Assembly: GCA_000421085.1 (NCBI GenBank)
Contig: ATWE01000011.1
Location: 168,365 to 232,364, forward strand
Reading direction: 5' to 3'
Origin: Ensifer sp. USDA 6670
GTDB lineage: Bacteria; Pseudomonadota; Alphaproteobacteria; Rhizobiales; Rhizobiaceae
Length of the DNA stretch: 64,000 bases
The notes under the pieces were generated by a model. It had not been told where the DNA came from. It saw nothing but the letters and a program-made list of their open reading frames with translations, and did not search any database. A program made the translations under genes and the position numbers. How positions within the stretch are numbered: position 1 is the stretch's first letter; every line of letters begins with the position of its first letter. Of the stretch, positions 34,161 to 42,267 are shown piece by piece.

Positions 34161-35405
34161 TCAGCGGTCGGCACGCGCCACGACGGCATGCAACAGCACA
34201 TTGAGGCCCGGCGCAAGATCGTCGCGGTCGCAGTCTTCGTCGTTGTTGTGGGTGATGCCGCCCTTGCAGGGCGTGAAGATCATGGCCGTCGGGCAATGTC
34301 GGGCGAGGAAATAGGCATCGTGCCCGGCCTGGGACTGGATGTCGCGCCAGTCGTAGCCCATCCGGACCGCTTCCGCCCGGATTCCATCCACCATCGCGTG
34401 ATCGAAGATGTCCCCGCCCCAAAACCACTCGTCCTCTATGACCGCTTCGCAACCGGCGCGGGCGGCGCTTTCGAAGACGGCACGGCGCATCTTTTCACCC
34501 ATGACCCGCGCGGTCGCCGCATCGGGATGGCGAACGTCGCAGATCGCTTGGGCCGTGTCGGAGAGGATGCCCGGTTTGTTCGGCCACGCCGCCAGCCGGG
34601 CGCCTGTCGCTTTGCCGTCGCCGACGGCAAAGTCCCAGCCGATGTCGTCCACGGCAGTCAGCCAGCGTGCACCCGCGATCAGCGCATTGCGGCGCAGGTC
34701 CATCGGCGTCGGGCCGGTATGTGCCGTCTTGCCCGTAAAGCGGACCCTCATCCCGTAGCTCGGATATCCGCTTGTTACCACTCCGACATCACGATTCTCG
34801 AGGTCCAGGATCGGCCCCTGCTCGATATGCAATTCATAATAGGCATCGATCTCACCGGCACGACAGGGCTTGTTTCCGTTGTAACCGATGCGCTCGAGCT
34901 CGGCGCCAAAACGCGCTCCGTCGTCGGAGACGAGCTCTTTGACCCAGTCCCCGTCATAGGCCCCGACGAAGCAGCCGGATGCAACCATGGGCGGCGAGAA
35001 ACGCGCTCCCTCCTCATTCGTCCAGTTGACGACGACAACCGGACGGCGGGTGACATGACCGACGTCGTTCAGCGTACGGATCACCTCGAGCCCGGAGAGA
35101 ACGCCGGCAATCCCATCGAAGCGACCACCATTGATCTGGGTATCGAGATGGCTGCCGATCAGCACCGGCGGCAGCGACGGATCGCTTCCTTCACGCCGGC
35201 CGAAGATGTTACCGAGTTCATCGATCTCGACGCTGAGCCCGGCATCGCGACACCAGTTGACGAACAGGTCGCGCATTCTGCGATCATCGTCCGTCAGCGT
35301 GAGGCGGGCGAGACCGCCCGGCCGCCCCTGGCCGATTTCGGCGGAAGTCTCGATGGTCGACCAGAAGCGATCGATGTTGGCACGGGTGTTCGATGCGAAC
35401 GACAT
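34161..35405 (-). CDS. Zn-dependent amidohydrolase (M20; N-carbamoyl-L-amino acid hydrolase type)
   Basis: A 414-residue M20/M28-fold enzyme of the allantoate amidohydrolase / N-carbamoyl-L-amino acid hydrolase group. The metal ligands are in GSHLDTQINGGRFDG and WTNEEGARF; the dimer and substrate motifs are YELHIEQGPIL, GKTAHTGPTPM and AGHDAYFLA. CKGGITHNNDED provides the last His. It would hydrolyse a carbamoyl or ureido amide to an amino acid plus CO2 and ammonia. It is downstream of a TRAP transporter, which presumably imports its substrate. Confidence 0.92.
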   Translation of the reverse strand: MSFASNTRANIDRFWSTIETSAEIGQGRPGGLARLTLTDDDRRMRDLFVNWCRDAGLSVEIDELGNIFGRREGSDPSLPPVLIGSHLDTQINGGRFDGIAGVLSGLEVIRTLNDVGHVTRRPVVVVNWTNEEGARFSPPMVASGCFVGAYDGDWVKELVSDDGARFGAELERIGYNGNKPCRAGEIDAYYELHIEQGPILDLENRDVGVVTSGYPSYGMRVRFTGKTAHTGPTPMDLRRNALIAGARWLTAVDDIGWDFAVGDGKATGARLAAWPNKPGILSDTAQAICDVRHPDAATARVMGEKMRRAVFESAARAGCEAVIEDEWFWGGDIFDHAMVDGIRAEAVRMGYDWRDIQSQAGHDAYFLARHCPTAMIFTPCKGGITHNNDEDCDRDDLAPGLNVLLHAVVARADR

Positions 35406-35441
35406 GGTTCACCTTTCAAATGCAATTGCGGACGAAGCGGC

Positions 35442-36722
35442 TCACATTCCGAGCGACATCAGTGTCATCAGCCCCGGGAAGAGAACGAGGAGGAACATGA
35501 TGAGCGCCATGACGCCGATGAAGGGCAGCAGGTAGCGGAAGGACGCCGACATCGGAATGCCACCGGTGCGGCACGCGGCCATCAGGTCGATGCCGAGTGG
35601 CGGTGTGTTGGCGCCGATCGCCAGGTTGATGGTCAGCAGCACGCCGAAATAGACCGGGTCGATCTCGAAGACCCGCAGCACCGGCAGGAAAACGGGCGCC
35701 AGGATGAGAATGATGGCGATCGATTCCATGAAAGTGCCGAGGACCAGGACTGCGACCATCATCAACATGAGCGCGACCGTGGCGCTCTCGGTCGCGCCCG
35801 TGATGGCATTGACGACGAGCTGCGGAACCTGCTCGACCGTCAGGATCCACCCGAATACGGAGGCGGCCGCGATGACGATAAGGATGGAACCGGTCATTTC
35901 GGTTGTGTCGCGCAAGAGGCTGAAGACCTTGGCGAGCGTCAGCTGGCGATAGACGAGGGCCCCGACGATCAGCGCATAGGCGACGCCGATGCCCGCCGCC
36001 TCCGTCGGCGTGAATATGCCGAAGCGAATGCCGCCGACGATGATGACTGGCGCGAGCAGGGCAAGCACGGATTCGCGCAGAGCGGTGCCCAGCCGTGTCC
36101 AGCTGAACGGTTCCCCGCCCTTCCAACCGTTCTTGCGGGAAATCCACCACGCGACGACCATCAGCCCGAGACCGAGCAGGATGCCCGGGCCGATGGAGTG
36201 GATGAAAAGCTGCCCGATCGACGTTCCGGTAGCCGTTCCGTAGACGATCAGGACGATAGACGGTGGAATGACCGTGCCAAGCGAACCGGCACAGCCGAGA
36301 CCTGCAGCGGAGAAGCCCGGATGGTAGCCGCGCTCCTTCATGGCCGGCAGCAGCATGGAACCGATCGCCACCACGTCCGCGACACCCGATCCCGAGAGCG
36401 AGCCGAACATCATACAGGCGGCAATCATCACGATAGCGAGACCACCCGTCCGCTGGCCCACGACAGCCGCGCAGAGATTGACGATCCTGGGGGCGAGCCC
36501 CCCATGCACCATCAGCAGGCCGGCGAGCAGGAAAAGCGGTATTGCAAGCAGCGTGAAGCTGTCGATCCCCGCGACCATGCGCTGCGCGACCACCATCAGC
36601 GGCAAGACATCGCCGACCAGCAGATAAGCGACGGAGGAAAGCGCAAGCGCAATCGCGATCGGCGCATCGATCAGGAGCAACAGAATGAAGACGGCAAAGA
36701 GGACGAGAAGGGCAAGGCTCAT
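35442..36722 (-). CDS. dctM: TRAP transporter large permease (DctM)
   Basis: A 426-residue DctM-type subunit with about twelve membrane helices. Clear family motifs are IPLFLLAGLLMVHGG, SLSGSGVADVVAIGSMLLPAM and VIPPSIVLIVYGTATGTSIG. It catalyses Na+-coupled uptake of an organic anion delivered by the binding protein. It overlaps the small subunit gene by four bases. Confidence 0.94.
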   Translation of the reverse strand: MSLALLVLFAVFILLLLIDAPIAIALALSSVAYLLVGDVLPLMVVAQRMVAGIDSFTLLAIPLFLLAGLLMVHGGLAPRIVNLCAAVVGQRTGGLAIVMIAACMMFGSLSGSGVADVVAIGSMLLPAMKERGYHPGFSAAGLGCAGSLGTVIPPSIVLIVYGTATGTSIGQLFIHSIGPGILLGLGLMVVAWWISRKNGWKGGEPFSWTRLGTALRESVLALLAPVIIVGGIRFGIFTPTEAAGIGVAYALIVGALVYRQLTLAKVFSLLRDTTEMTGSILIVIAAASVFGWILTVEQVPQLVVNAITGATESATVALMLMMVAVLVLGTFMESIAIILILAPVFLPVLRVFEIDPVYFGVLLTINLAIGANTPPLGIDLMAACRTGGIPMSASFRYLLPFIGVMALIMFLLVLFPGLMTLMSLGM

Positions 36723-37195
36723 TTGCGCAGTTCCGCGGCAACGAGGGCAACGAAGGCGGTGGCGCCCGTGACCGGCAGCGCGAGATAGACGAGCCCAGCG
36801 GGCCAGCTCAGGACCGTGGTTTCATGCGACCATGTCAGCACCGTTATCTTCCATCCGGACCAGATGATGACGACCAGGAACAGGAGGGATGCGATACGCG
36901 CGAGCACGGCCAGGAAGGAACGGAACCGGCCGGGCGCAACAAGCAGGTCCGTCAGGCCGGCGCAAAGATGCGTGTTGCGGACGAAGGCGGAAACCGCACC
37001 GATGAATGTCACCCAGACCAATAGAAGACGCGGGATTTCCTCCGACCAGGGCGGCGTGAAGGAAAGGGCATAACGGCAAATGACGACGTAGACGATGATG
37101 GCGGTGAAGGTGGCGATGGCGAGGCCGCCGGCCGCGCGGGCTACGTTGTCTATGGCATTGGAAATCCGCGGACGCGGTATCGATGCGTCTTGCAT
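36719..37195 (-). CDS. dctQ: TRAP transporter small permease (DctQ)
   Basis: A 158-residue DctQ-type subunit with four membrane helices. The conserved WSEEIPRLLLVWVTFIGA segment is present, as is the usual short loop before LSWPAGLVYLALPVTGA. It is coupled to dctM by a four-base overlap and lies 83 bases after the binding protein gene. Confidence 0.92.
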   Translation of the reverse strand: MQDASIPRPRISNAIDNVARAAGGLAIATFTAIIVYVVICRYALSFTPPWSEEIPRLLLVWVTFIGAVSAFVRNTHLCAGLTDLLVAPGRFRSFLAVLARIASLLFLVVIIWSGWKITVLTWSHETTVLSWPAGLVYLALPVTGATAFVALVAAELRK

Positions 37196-37278
37196 GGAAG
37201 CCTCGCTGGTGTGGACGGACGGATATCATCCGGCGATGGGAAACGTCCTGCCCGCAACGGGTGGGCAGGACGACCACA

Positions 37279-38277
37279 TTACTTGCGGTAGCTGTCCATG
37301 ACTTCAAGCAGCTCGGGACCGAAGACGTCCTTCTCGCTTTCCCAGATCGGCTTCAGGGCGTCGACGAAAGCAGCCTTGTCCACTTCGTTGAACTCCATGC
37401 CCTTCGATTTCAACTTCTCGATCAGCGCGACCTCGTTATCGGCAACCATCTGGCGCTGCGCGTTGCCCCACTTCACGGCCGCTTCCTTCACGATGGCCTG
37501 GTCCTCGGGGGAAACCTGCGCCCAGGTCATGCTCGATACCGTCAGGCATGCGGCCCCCCAGATATGGCCGGTCATCGAAACGTATTTCTGCACTTCGTAG
37601 AACGACGAGGCATCGATGATCGAGAGCGGATTTTCCTGCGCGTCGAACACCCCCTGCTGCAGGGCCGAATATAGCTCGCCGAAGGCCAGCGGCGCCGGCT
37701 GCGCGCCGAGCCGTTCGAACGTCGCAAGCCGAACCTTGTCCGGCGTTACGCGGATCTTGACCCCGGCGAGATCGGCCGGCTTGACGATCGGATGCTTGTT
37801 GTTGGTGATGTTGCGGAAGCCGTTTTCCCACCAGGCGAGGACCTCGATGCCTTTCGGCCGAAGCAGATCGGCAAGCGCCGTGCCGAGCTTGCCATCGAGC
37901 GCGGCGAAGGCCTGTTCGCGACTGGTCCAGGCATAGGGCATCTCGATGATCCCGAACTTCGGCTCGACGAACTGGAAGGAGCCGCTGCCGATCAAGCCGC
38001 CCTGGATGGTGCCGATCTGCATGCCCTCGATGACTTCCTTCTCCGTGCCGAGTTGGCCGGAGGGGAAGATCTCGATCTTGACGCGGCCTTCCGTCTTCTC
38101 CGAGACCTCCTTGGCGAAGTCCGTCGAGGCCTTGTGCCAGCTATGAGTGTCGGCAAGCACGTGGCCGAGACGGATCGTCGTTTCGGCCATGGCAGCCGAA
38201 TGAGCGGAAAGGCCGACGATGCCAGCGATCACGGTGGCGGCAAGACCGCGTGAAATTTTCGAAATGCCCAGTTTCAT
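37279..38277 (-). CDS. dctP: TRAP transporter substrate-binding protein (DctP)
   Basis: A 332-residue DctP-family periplasmic protein with a signal peptide ending at SAAMAE (about residue 30). Typical motifs are IRLGHVLADTHSWHKAS, VKIEIFPSGQLGTEKEVIEG and the ligand-arginine segment GVKIRVTPDKVRLATFERLG. ATG 38277 is chosen for GAGGG upstream and a proper signal peptide. It leads the TRAP genes. The leader region holds TTGCGTT (38292-38298) and AACGCAA (38333-38339), a possible regulator site. The ligand is likely a carboxylate or ureido acid cleaved by the amidohydrolase. Confidence 0.93.
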   Translation of the reverse strand: MKLGISKISRGLAATVIAGIVGLSAHSAAMAETTIRLGHVLADTHSWHKASTDFAKEVSEKTEGRVKIEIFPSGQLGTEKEVIEGMQIGTIQGGLIGSGSFQFVEPKFGIIEMPYAWTSREQAFAALDGKLGTALADLLRPKGIEVLAWWENGFRNITNNKHPIVKPADLAGVKIRVTPDKVRLATFERLGAQPAPLAFGELYSALQQGVFDAQENPLSIIDASSFYEVQKYVSMTGHIWGAACLTVSSMTWAQVSPEDQAIVKEAAVKWGNAQRQMVADNEVALIEKLKSKGMEFNEVDKAAFVDALKPIWESEKDVFGPELLEVMDSYRK

Positions 38278-38413
38278 AGCGCCCTCATTTGTTGCGTTTA
38301 TTCTGGGCATATTAGGCGGGCATGATGCGTGCAACGCAAATAGCCGGACCCAATGGCAAACATTGAGTCCGCTTATGGGAGCGGCTGCGATTTCCTGTGA
38401 GAAAACGCCCGCA

Positions 38414-38806
38414 TCATCCCACGGTCGCGATACATTCGATCTCGATATCGAAATGCGTCCAAGGCTTGATCGCCACGCAACTGCGGGCCGGAAAGTCGCC
38501 AGTAAAATACCCGCGATAAACCGCGTTCATCTCCGCAGCCAAATCGTTATCGGTGATAAAGACGAGCGATTTGAAGACGTTGTTGAGCGAGGAGCCAGCA
38601 TGGCGGAGGGTGAACGAGAGTGCGTCCATGCAGGCGCGCGTCTGGGTGGTCATGTCCCCCCTGACGATGTCGCCTGTCTTCAGGTCGATCGGCGGCATTC
38701 CGCACGTATAGAGAAAACCGCCAACGCGGGTCAACGCGGAGGTCGGCGCGCCCAGTCTTCGGATTGCTTCGGAAATCACAGGAATTTCAATGATTTCGTG
38801 CTTCAT
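38414..38806 (-). CDS. RidA family protein (YjgF/YER057c/UK114)
   Basis: A 130-residue RidA-like trimeric protein. The conserved arginine lies in PARSCVAI, with TCGMPPIDLKTGDIV and NVFKSLVFITD typical of the family. RidA proteins hydrolyse reactive enamines and imines from PLP enzymes or amino acid breakdown. It precedes dctP on the same strand with a 136-base gap, so it may share function with the TRAP/amidohydrolase pathway, clearing an imine made from the imported amino acid derivative. Confidence 0.9.
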   Translation of the reverse strand: MKHEIIEIPVISEAIRRLGAPTSALTRVGGFLYTCGMPPIDLKTGDIVRGDMTTQTRACMDALSFTLRHAGSSLNNVFKSLVFITDNDLAAEMNAVYRGYFTGDFPARSCVAIKPWTHFDIEIECIATVG

Positions 38807-39113
38807 GTCGCATGACCTCTATAATGGCGCAGATCGTACCCGCTTGTGTGGGAGATACCGTTTGCGCCATGTTTCAACCAATGTATAGCCGTAGCGTAGG
38901 TGGCGTTCCAAGCCCCTGCATCCTGTTCTGCATGGCCTCTGCGGCAGCCACAAAGCTGCCTCCTAATGGTCAGCAAATTGCCCCCTCGTCGCCGCACCGA
39001 GCACTTCCGAGGCGTACATGCTCCCCGAGTCGCTTGCGTCGTTTCGACGGCGGAGCGACTGAGCAAGGCGGTATTGCTGCCGATCAAGTCATGCACGTCA
39101 TGGAGGACAGAAC
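38807..39113. other. Intergenic region before the DUF4168 gene
   Basis: This divergent gap has no convincing gene; the one long minus-strand frame has an unlikely composition and no ribosome binding site. A good ribosome binding site (GGAGGAC) precedes the DUF4168 start. No GGAAC-type promoter was found on the plus strand here, unlike at the next genes. Confidence 0.4.
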
Positions 39114-39557
39114 ATGATTACTCGCTACACACTCGTTGCATCGCTGACCGTTGCAGCCTCCAGCTTTATGCTTCTCAGCCCGGCATCGGCGCTCGAAATC
39201 GCGCAGGCGCAACAGGCGCAGCCAACACAGACCCAACCCGACGCCAGCGGCACGAGCGCCCCAATCAGCGATCAGAAGATCGAGGCCTTCGCAGTGGCCT
39301 ATCTTCAGGTCGACAAGGTAAGGCAGGAGTACTCCACGAAAATCGGGGCTACCACCGACGAGGCTGCGAAGGCAAAGCTGCAGAACGAAGCCAGCCAGGA
39401 AATGGTCAAGGCCGTGGAGACCGCGCCGAACATGTCGGTGGAGGAATATACGACGATCCTGAAGGCTGCACAGAGTGATCCGGCGCTTGCCCAGAAGGTT
39501 CAGGAAAAGCTCCAGACGTCCACGCCCCAGCAGCCGCAGCAGCAGCAGCAGCAATAA
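39114..39557 (+). CDS. DUF4168 secreted protein with polyglutamine tail
   Basis: A 147-residue exported protein. A signal peptide ends near SPASALE (residue 28), followed by a Gln/Thr-rich linker. The DUF4168 core is ISDQKIEAFAVAYLQVDKVR through YTTILKAAQSDPALAQKVQ, predicted to be helical. The C-terminus is PQQPQQQQQQQ, encoded largely by repeated CAG. The function of DUF4168 is unknown; its position at the head of the stress island suggests an envelope-stress role. The CAG tract could vary in length. Confidence 0.88.
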   Translation: MITRYTLVASLTVAASSFMLLSPASALEIAQAQQAQPTQTQPDASGTSAPISDQKIEAFAVAYLQVDKVRQEYSTKIGATTDEAAKAKLQNEASQEMVKAVETAPNMSVEEYTTILKAAQSDPALAQKVQEKLQTSTPQQPQQQQQQ

Positions 39558-39675
39558 TATGCACGGCTTCAACAATCTGAGCAGCTCCGAGATGGCCGCG
39601 TGACGGTTTCTGTCCGGAATGCGCAATTGCAAAGACTTGGATCGTTTCACTATTGGGTGAAACGATCCAGGCTCT

Positions 39676-40044
39676 TCAGCCGACGAGCCAGAACAGCGCC
39701 GCGGCTATCAGAACGAACAATCCCAGGGCGGCAAGGAAACGCAGCGTGCCGGCGCTCGTATTGTCGCCGAGGACCCGATTCCAGTATTCGCCGCCAGTGG
39801 CGTCGTTTGCTTCGATGCCCCCTTCCGCCGGCGCAGGCGCATGCGCCGTCGCGGCCTTTCCGTCGCCTGCACTGAAATTGCGCGGCTGCGGCTGTGGCGG
39901 GTCGGGGCGCGCGCGCTCCGCCTCGCCGAAATACGGGGCACCGCTTCCTGCATCGCCGGCATCGGCAACGTGATCGTCGGGCTCACTGGCACCGCCGGGG
40001 GCGAGGCCAGTCCGGACCGGCATGCTTTCCTGTTTCCCCGCCAT
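39676..40044 (-). CDS. Small protein with C-terminal membrane anchor
   Basis: A 122-residue protein with a disordered Pro/Ala/Asp-rich N-terminal region and one strong hydrophobic helix at the very end (FLAALGLFVLIAAALFWLVG), a tail-anchored topology. AAAGGGAG precedes its ATG. It follows the CBS gene on the same strand after 72 bases. It is not assignable to a family. Confidence 0.75.
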   Translation of the reverse strand: MAGKQESMPVRTGLAPGGASEPDDHVADAGDAGSGAPYFGEAERARPDPPQPQPRNFSAGDGKAATAHAPAPAEGGIEANDATGGEYWNRVLGDNTSAGTLRFLAALGLFVLIAAALFWLVG

Positions 40045-40116
40045 AGTTGGGCTCCCTTTGCGAAATCAGAAAGGGGGCGCCGTCGCGCCCCCACCCGTCC
40101 CGAAATGGCAGATCGA

Positions 40117-40557
40117 TCAGCCGCTTCGATTGGACTGGTTATGGGATCCACCGGGCTCGGTCACGCCCTTCAAGCCGGCGCCGGCCATCTGCGGCTGTTC
40201 ACGGGCCGCGTCGGCGAGCGAGACAATTCCGACGAGCTGCTTGTCATGGTTCACCACGGGCAGTCGCCGGACCTGGATGTCGCCCATGTTGCGCGCGACA
40301 TCGTCCACCTCGTCGTCGTCGAAGCAATACTTCACGTCCGTCGTCATGATGTCAGCCACCCGTGCCTGAGGGTCCATACCATCGGCAACGCCGCGCACGA
40401 CGATGTCTCTGTCCGTTATCATTCCGATCAGGCGGTCATGGTCTCCGACCGGCATGAAGCCGATATCGTTTTCCGCCATCTGCCGCGCGACAGCCGTTAT
40501 GGTGTCGTTGGGGCTCGCAAGATGAACGTCTCTTGTCATGATCTCTGATACACGCAT
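40117..40557 (-). CDS. CBS domain pair protein
   Basis: A 146-residue protein made of two CBS motifs forming one Bateman module: VSEIMTRDVHLASPNDTI with DIGFMPVGDHDRLIGMITDR, and VADIMTTDVKYCFDDDEV with VRRLPVVNHDKQLVGIVS. Such modules bind adenine nucleotides and act as energy sensors. The ATG at 40557 gives the conserved MRVSEIM start with GAAGGAG upstream. A hydrophilic tail follows residue 120. It lies between the DUF2934 gene and the tail-anchored protein gene, probably in one operon under the stress promoter at 41.0 kb. Confidence 0.92.
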   Translation of the reverse strand: MRVSEIMTRDVHLASPNDTITAVARQMAENDIGFMPVGDHDRLIGMITDRDIVVRGVADGMDPQARVADIMTTDVKYCFDDDEVDDVARNMGDIQVRRLPVVNHDKQLVGIVSLADAAREQPQMAGAGLKGVTEPGGSHNQSNRSG

Positions 40558-40618
40558 TTGTCTTCTCCTTCGCGTTTCATCGGCGGCCCGAAAATGCCCA
40601 AGCCGCCGTGACGGCCGC

Positions 40619-40948
40619 TCAGCGCCCACCGTCCGGGCGAGCCGTCGGATTTCCTTCGGGCGAAGCGGGTGCCCCAGCCCCCGCCGTGGCCTGCTTTTCG
40701 CGCCGCCTGCTGCCGTTGGCCTGGACCCTGTTCTCCGGCGCGGAGCCGTCTCTCTGCGTTTCCGGCGCTTCCAGTTCCGATCCTTGTGTTTCCGGCCCTT
40801 GCATTTCCGGTCCTTGCATCTCTCTGGCCGCCTGCTCCCAGTGGCGCTGATGCTGCCCGTCCGGCCGTCCCTCCTGCTCCCAGATCGCGTAGGCTCTGCG
40901 CCTGATGAGCTCTTCCCGTTCGTTGTCCATGTCCCTTAGCTCGTCCAT
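40619..40948 (-). CDS. DUF2934 domain protein
   Basis: A 109-residue protein. The DUF2934 motif is near the N-terminus (IRRRAYAIWEQEGRPDGQH, then HWEQA). A low-complexity tail follows, including repeats of EMQGPE/ETQGSE type. Three in-frame ATGs exist (40975, 40948, 40930). The predicted stress promoter -10 at 40991-40994 makes 40975 too close, while 40948 and 40930 each have AAGGGAC directly upstream, so 40948 is used. It heads the small operon with the CBS gene. Function unknown; the domain is common in stress-induced rhizobial proteins. Confidence 0.8.
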   Translation of the reverse strand: MDELRDMDNEREELIRRRAYAIWEQEGRPDGQHQRHWEQAAREMQGPEMQGPETQGSELEAPETQRDGSAPENRVQANGSRRREKQATAGAGAPASPEGNPTARPDGGR

Positions 40949-40990
40949 GTCCCTTACCTCGCCGCTGGACTTCATTGATGGCGAGTTTCA

Positions 40991-41016
40991 AACGGGCGCG
41001 ACCGCCCATTTGTTCC
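40991..41016 (-). promoter_or_regulatory. RpoE2/EcfG-type promoter for the DUF2934-CBS operon
   Basis: Reading leftwards, GGAAC (41016-41012), 17 bases, then CGTT (40994-40991): a full match to the GGAAC-N16/17-CGTT stress consensus. Transcription would begin about 35 bases before the chosen ATG. Confidence 0.7.
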
Positions 41017-41043
41017 GCCCGCGGGTCGATCCGCGCAGGACCT

Positions 41044-41208
41044 TCATATGTGCTTAGGCGGCTCCGGATTTTCGTCCGGATTGGGGACCGGAATTTCATC
41101 CGGAAGGCGGTCCGGATCGGGCTCTTCGATAGGCGTTTCCGGATACCATGGCGGCAAGTCCGGCGGCGGTGGCTCCGGTGTTGGTTCCGGCTGACGCGGG
41201 TGCGGCAT
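41044..41208 (-). CDS. Proline-rich small protein (54 aa)
   Basis: A 54-residue protein composed mostly of Pro, Glu and Asp (PEPTPEPPPPDLPPWYPETP). AAGGGAG lies just before ATG 41208. A weak GGAAC-type promoter is found about 50 bases upstream (41255-41279). It is probably disordered. Similar Pro-rich tiny proteins occur in rhizobia, but no function is known. Confidence 0.6.
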   Translation of the reverse strand: MPHPRQPEPTPEPPPPDLPPWYPETPIEEPDPDRLPDEIPVPNPDENPEPPKHI

Positions 41209-41254
41209 TTTCGTCTCCCTTGAACATGCGGGGCGACACCCCCTCTTTCGGGAC

Positions 41255-41279
41255 AATCCCGGCCTCGCGGTATTGTTCC
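41255..41279 (-). promoter_or_regulatory. Weak GGAAC-type promoter for the proline-rich protein
   Basis: Reading leftwards, GGAAC (41279-41275), 16 bases, then GATT (41258-41255). Spacing to TT fits N18, but the -10 core deviates. Confidence 0.3.
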
Positions 41280-41309
41280 GATGCCCGAGCGGGGAACGAG
41301 GCGAAGCGC

Positions 41310-41335
41310 GGAACCCTTTGGGTCGATCGCGGGTT
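41310..41335 (+). promoter_or_regulatory. RpoE2/EcfG-type promoter for the BON protein gene
   Basis: GGAAC (41310-41314), 17 bases, then GGTT (41332-41335), placed 40 bases before the ATG at 41375, with AGGAGAG as ribosome binding site in between. Confidence 0.6.
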
Positions 41336-41374
41336 TGACCCAACATCAGCAAGAGAAAAGCCAGGAGAGAGACC

Positions 41375-42109
41375 ATGCCCAGACATCAGGACTATGGCAG
41401 ATACGATCCCTACGGCCGCCGCGATTGGGCCCGCCGCGACTGGGAGAACGAGCGCCACCGTGACCCTTACAACTACGGATCCGAGCGCCGCGGTCGGACA
41501 CGCAGCCGTTTCGATGAAGATGTCGAGCCGCGCGGCGCCGACTACGAGAGCTCGATGTCCTGGCCGACCGGGAGCTACCGCGGAGAAAGCGAGCGCTGGA
41601 GCGACGACGACTACGATCGAAGGGGCCGCGAACGCTATTTCAGGGATTACCACGGACCCGGCTATGGCTATCGCGGCGAGGGCCGTTACCGCGGCTATGG
41701 AGGTTACGGCGAAACCCGCGATTATCGTCGCGACCGCGATTTTCTCGACCGCGCCAGCGACGAAGTCGCATCCTGGTTCGGTGACGAAGATGCCGAGCGC
41801 AGGCGGGAGATGGACCGGCACCGCGGCAAGGGTCCGAAAGGCTACAGGCGCACCGACGGCCGCATCCAGGAAGATGTCAGCGACCGCCTGAGCGACGACG
41901 GCGCTCTCGACGCCTCCAACATCGAAGTGAGCGTGACGAACGGCGAAGTACAGCTCAACGGATCGGTGAGCTCGAAATGGGCGAAACGCCGTGCCGAGGA
42001 CTGTGCCGAAAATGTATCCGGAGTGACGAATGTACAAAACAATCTGCGCGTAGAGACGGCGGATACCGGCACTATCCAGCAGAATCCGAACCTCACCGAT
42101 CTTAGTTGA
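41375..42109 (+). CDS. BON domain protein with Arg/Tyr/Asp-rich N-terminus and SWFGDE motif
   Basis: A 244-residue protein. The first ~120 residues are rich in Arg, Tyr, Gly and Asp (GYGYRGEGRYRGYGGYG). The SWFGDEDAERRREMD motif follows near residue 130; this motif marks a family of stress proteins that combine it with a BON domain. The BON domain is at about 160-230 (EDVSDRLSDDGALDASNIEV, EVQLNGSVSSKWAKRRAED, VSGVTNVQNNLRV). BON domains bind phospholipid and keep envelopes intact under osmotic shock. No signal peptide is seen. A stress promoter precedes it and a terminator follows. Confidence 0.9.
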   Translation: MPRHQDYGRYDPYGRRDWARRDWENERHRDPYNYGSERRGRTRSRFDEDVEPRGADYESSMSWPTGSYRGESERWSDDDYDRRGRERYFRDYHGPGYGYRGEGRYRGYGGYGETRDYRRDRDFLDRASDEVASWFGDEDAERRREMDRHRGKGPKGYRRTDGRIQEDVSDRLSDDGALDASNIEVSVTNGEVQLNGSVSSKWAKRRAEDCAENVSGVTNVQNNLRVETADTGTIQQNPNLTDLS

Positions 42110-42222
42110 GGCTGACGCCGCCGCCTTCGGAGCGCCTCAGCCTTTTGAAACGTGATCCACTCTACGCTGTTGGGGCGGGATGCATGCCGAAAATCGCACG
42201 CACCCCGCGCTCCTCCCGGCTT

Positions 42223-42243
42223 AGACCGGACTGGAGTCGGTCT
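42223..42243 (+). terminator. Probable rho-independent terminator after the BON gene
   Basis: Arms AGACC and GGTCT enclose a further GAC/GTC pairing, followed on the plus strand by TCCTTTTCC. It lies between the BON gene and the convergent topoisomerase gene. Confidence 0.5.
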
Positions 42244-42267
42244 TCCTTTTCCGATGCCTTCTCGCAT

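Noticed and set aside
34188..36788. An 866-codon plus-strand frame
   Set aside because: It is antisense to the amidohydrolase and DctM genes, has low-complexity acidic/basic composition and no ribosome binding site.
38292..38339. TTGCGTT/AACGCAA inverted repeat as a LysR operator for the TRAP operon
   Set aside because: The arms are short and 34 bases apart, which does not fit the usual T-N11-A box. It is noted in the dctP entry only.
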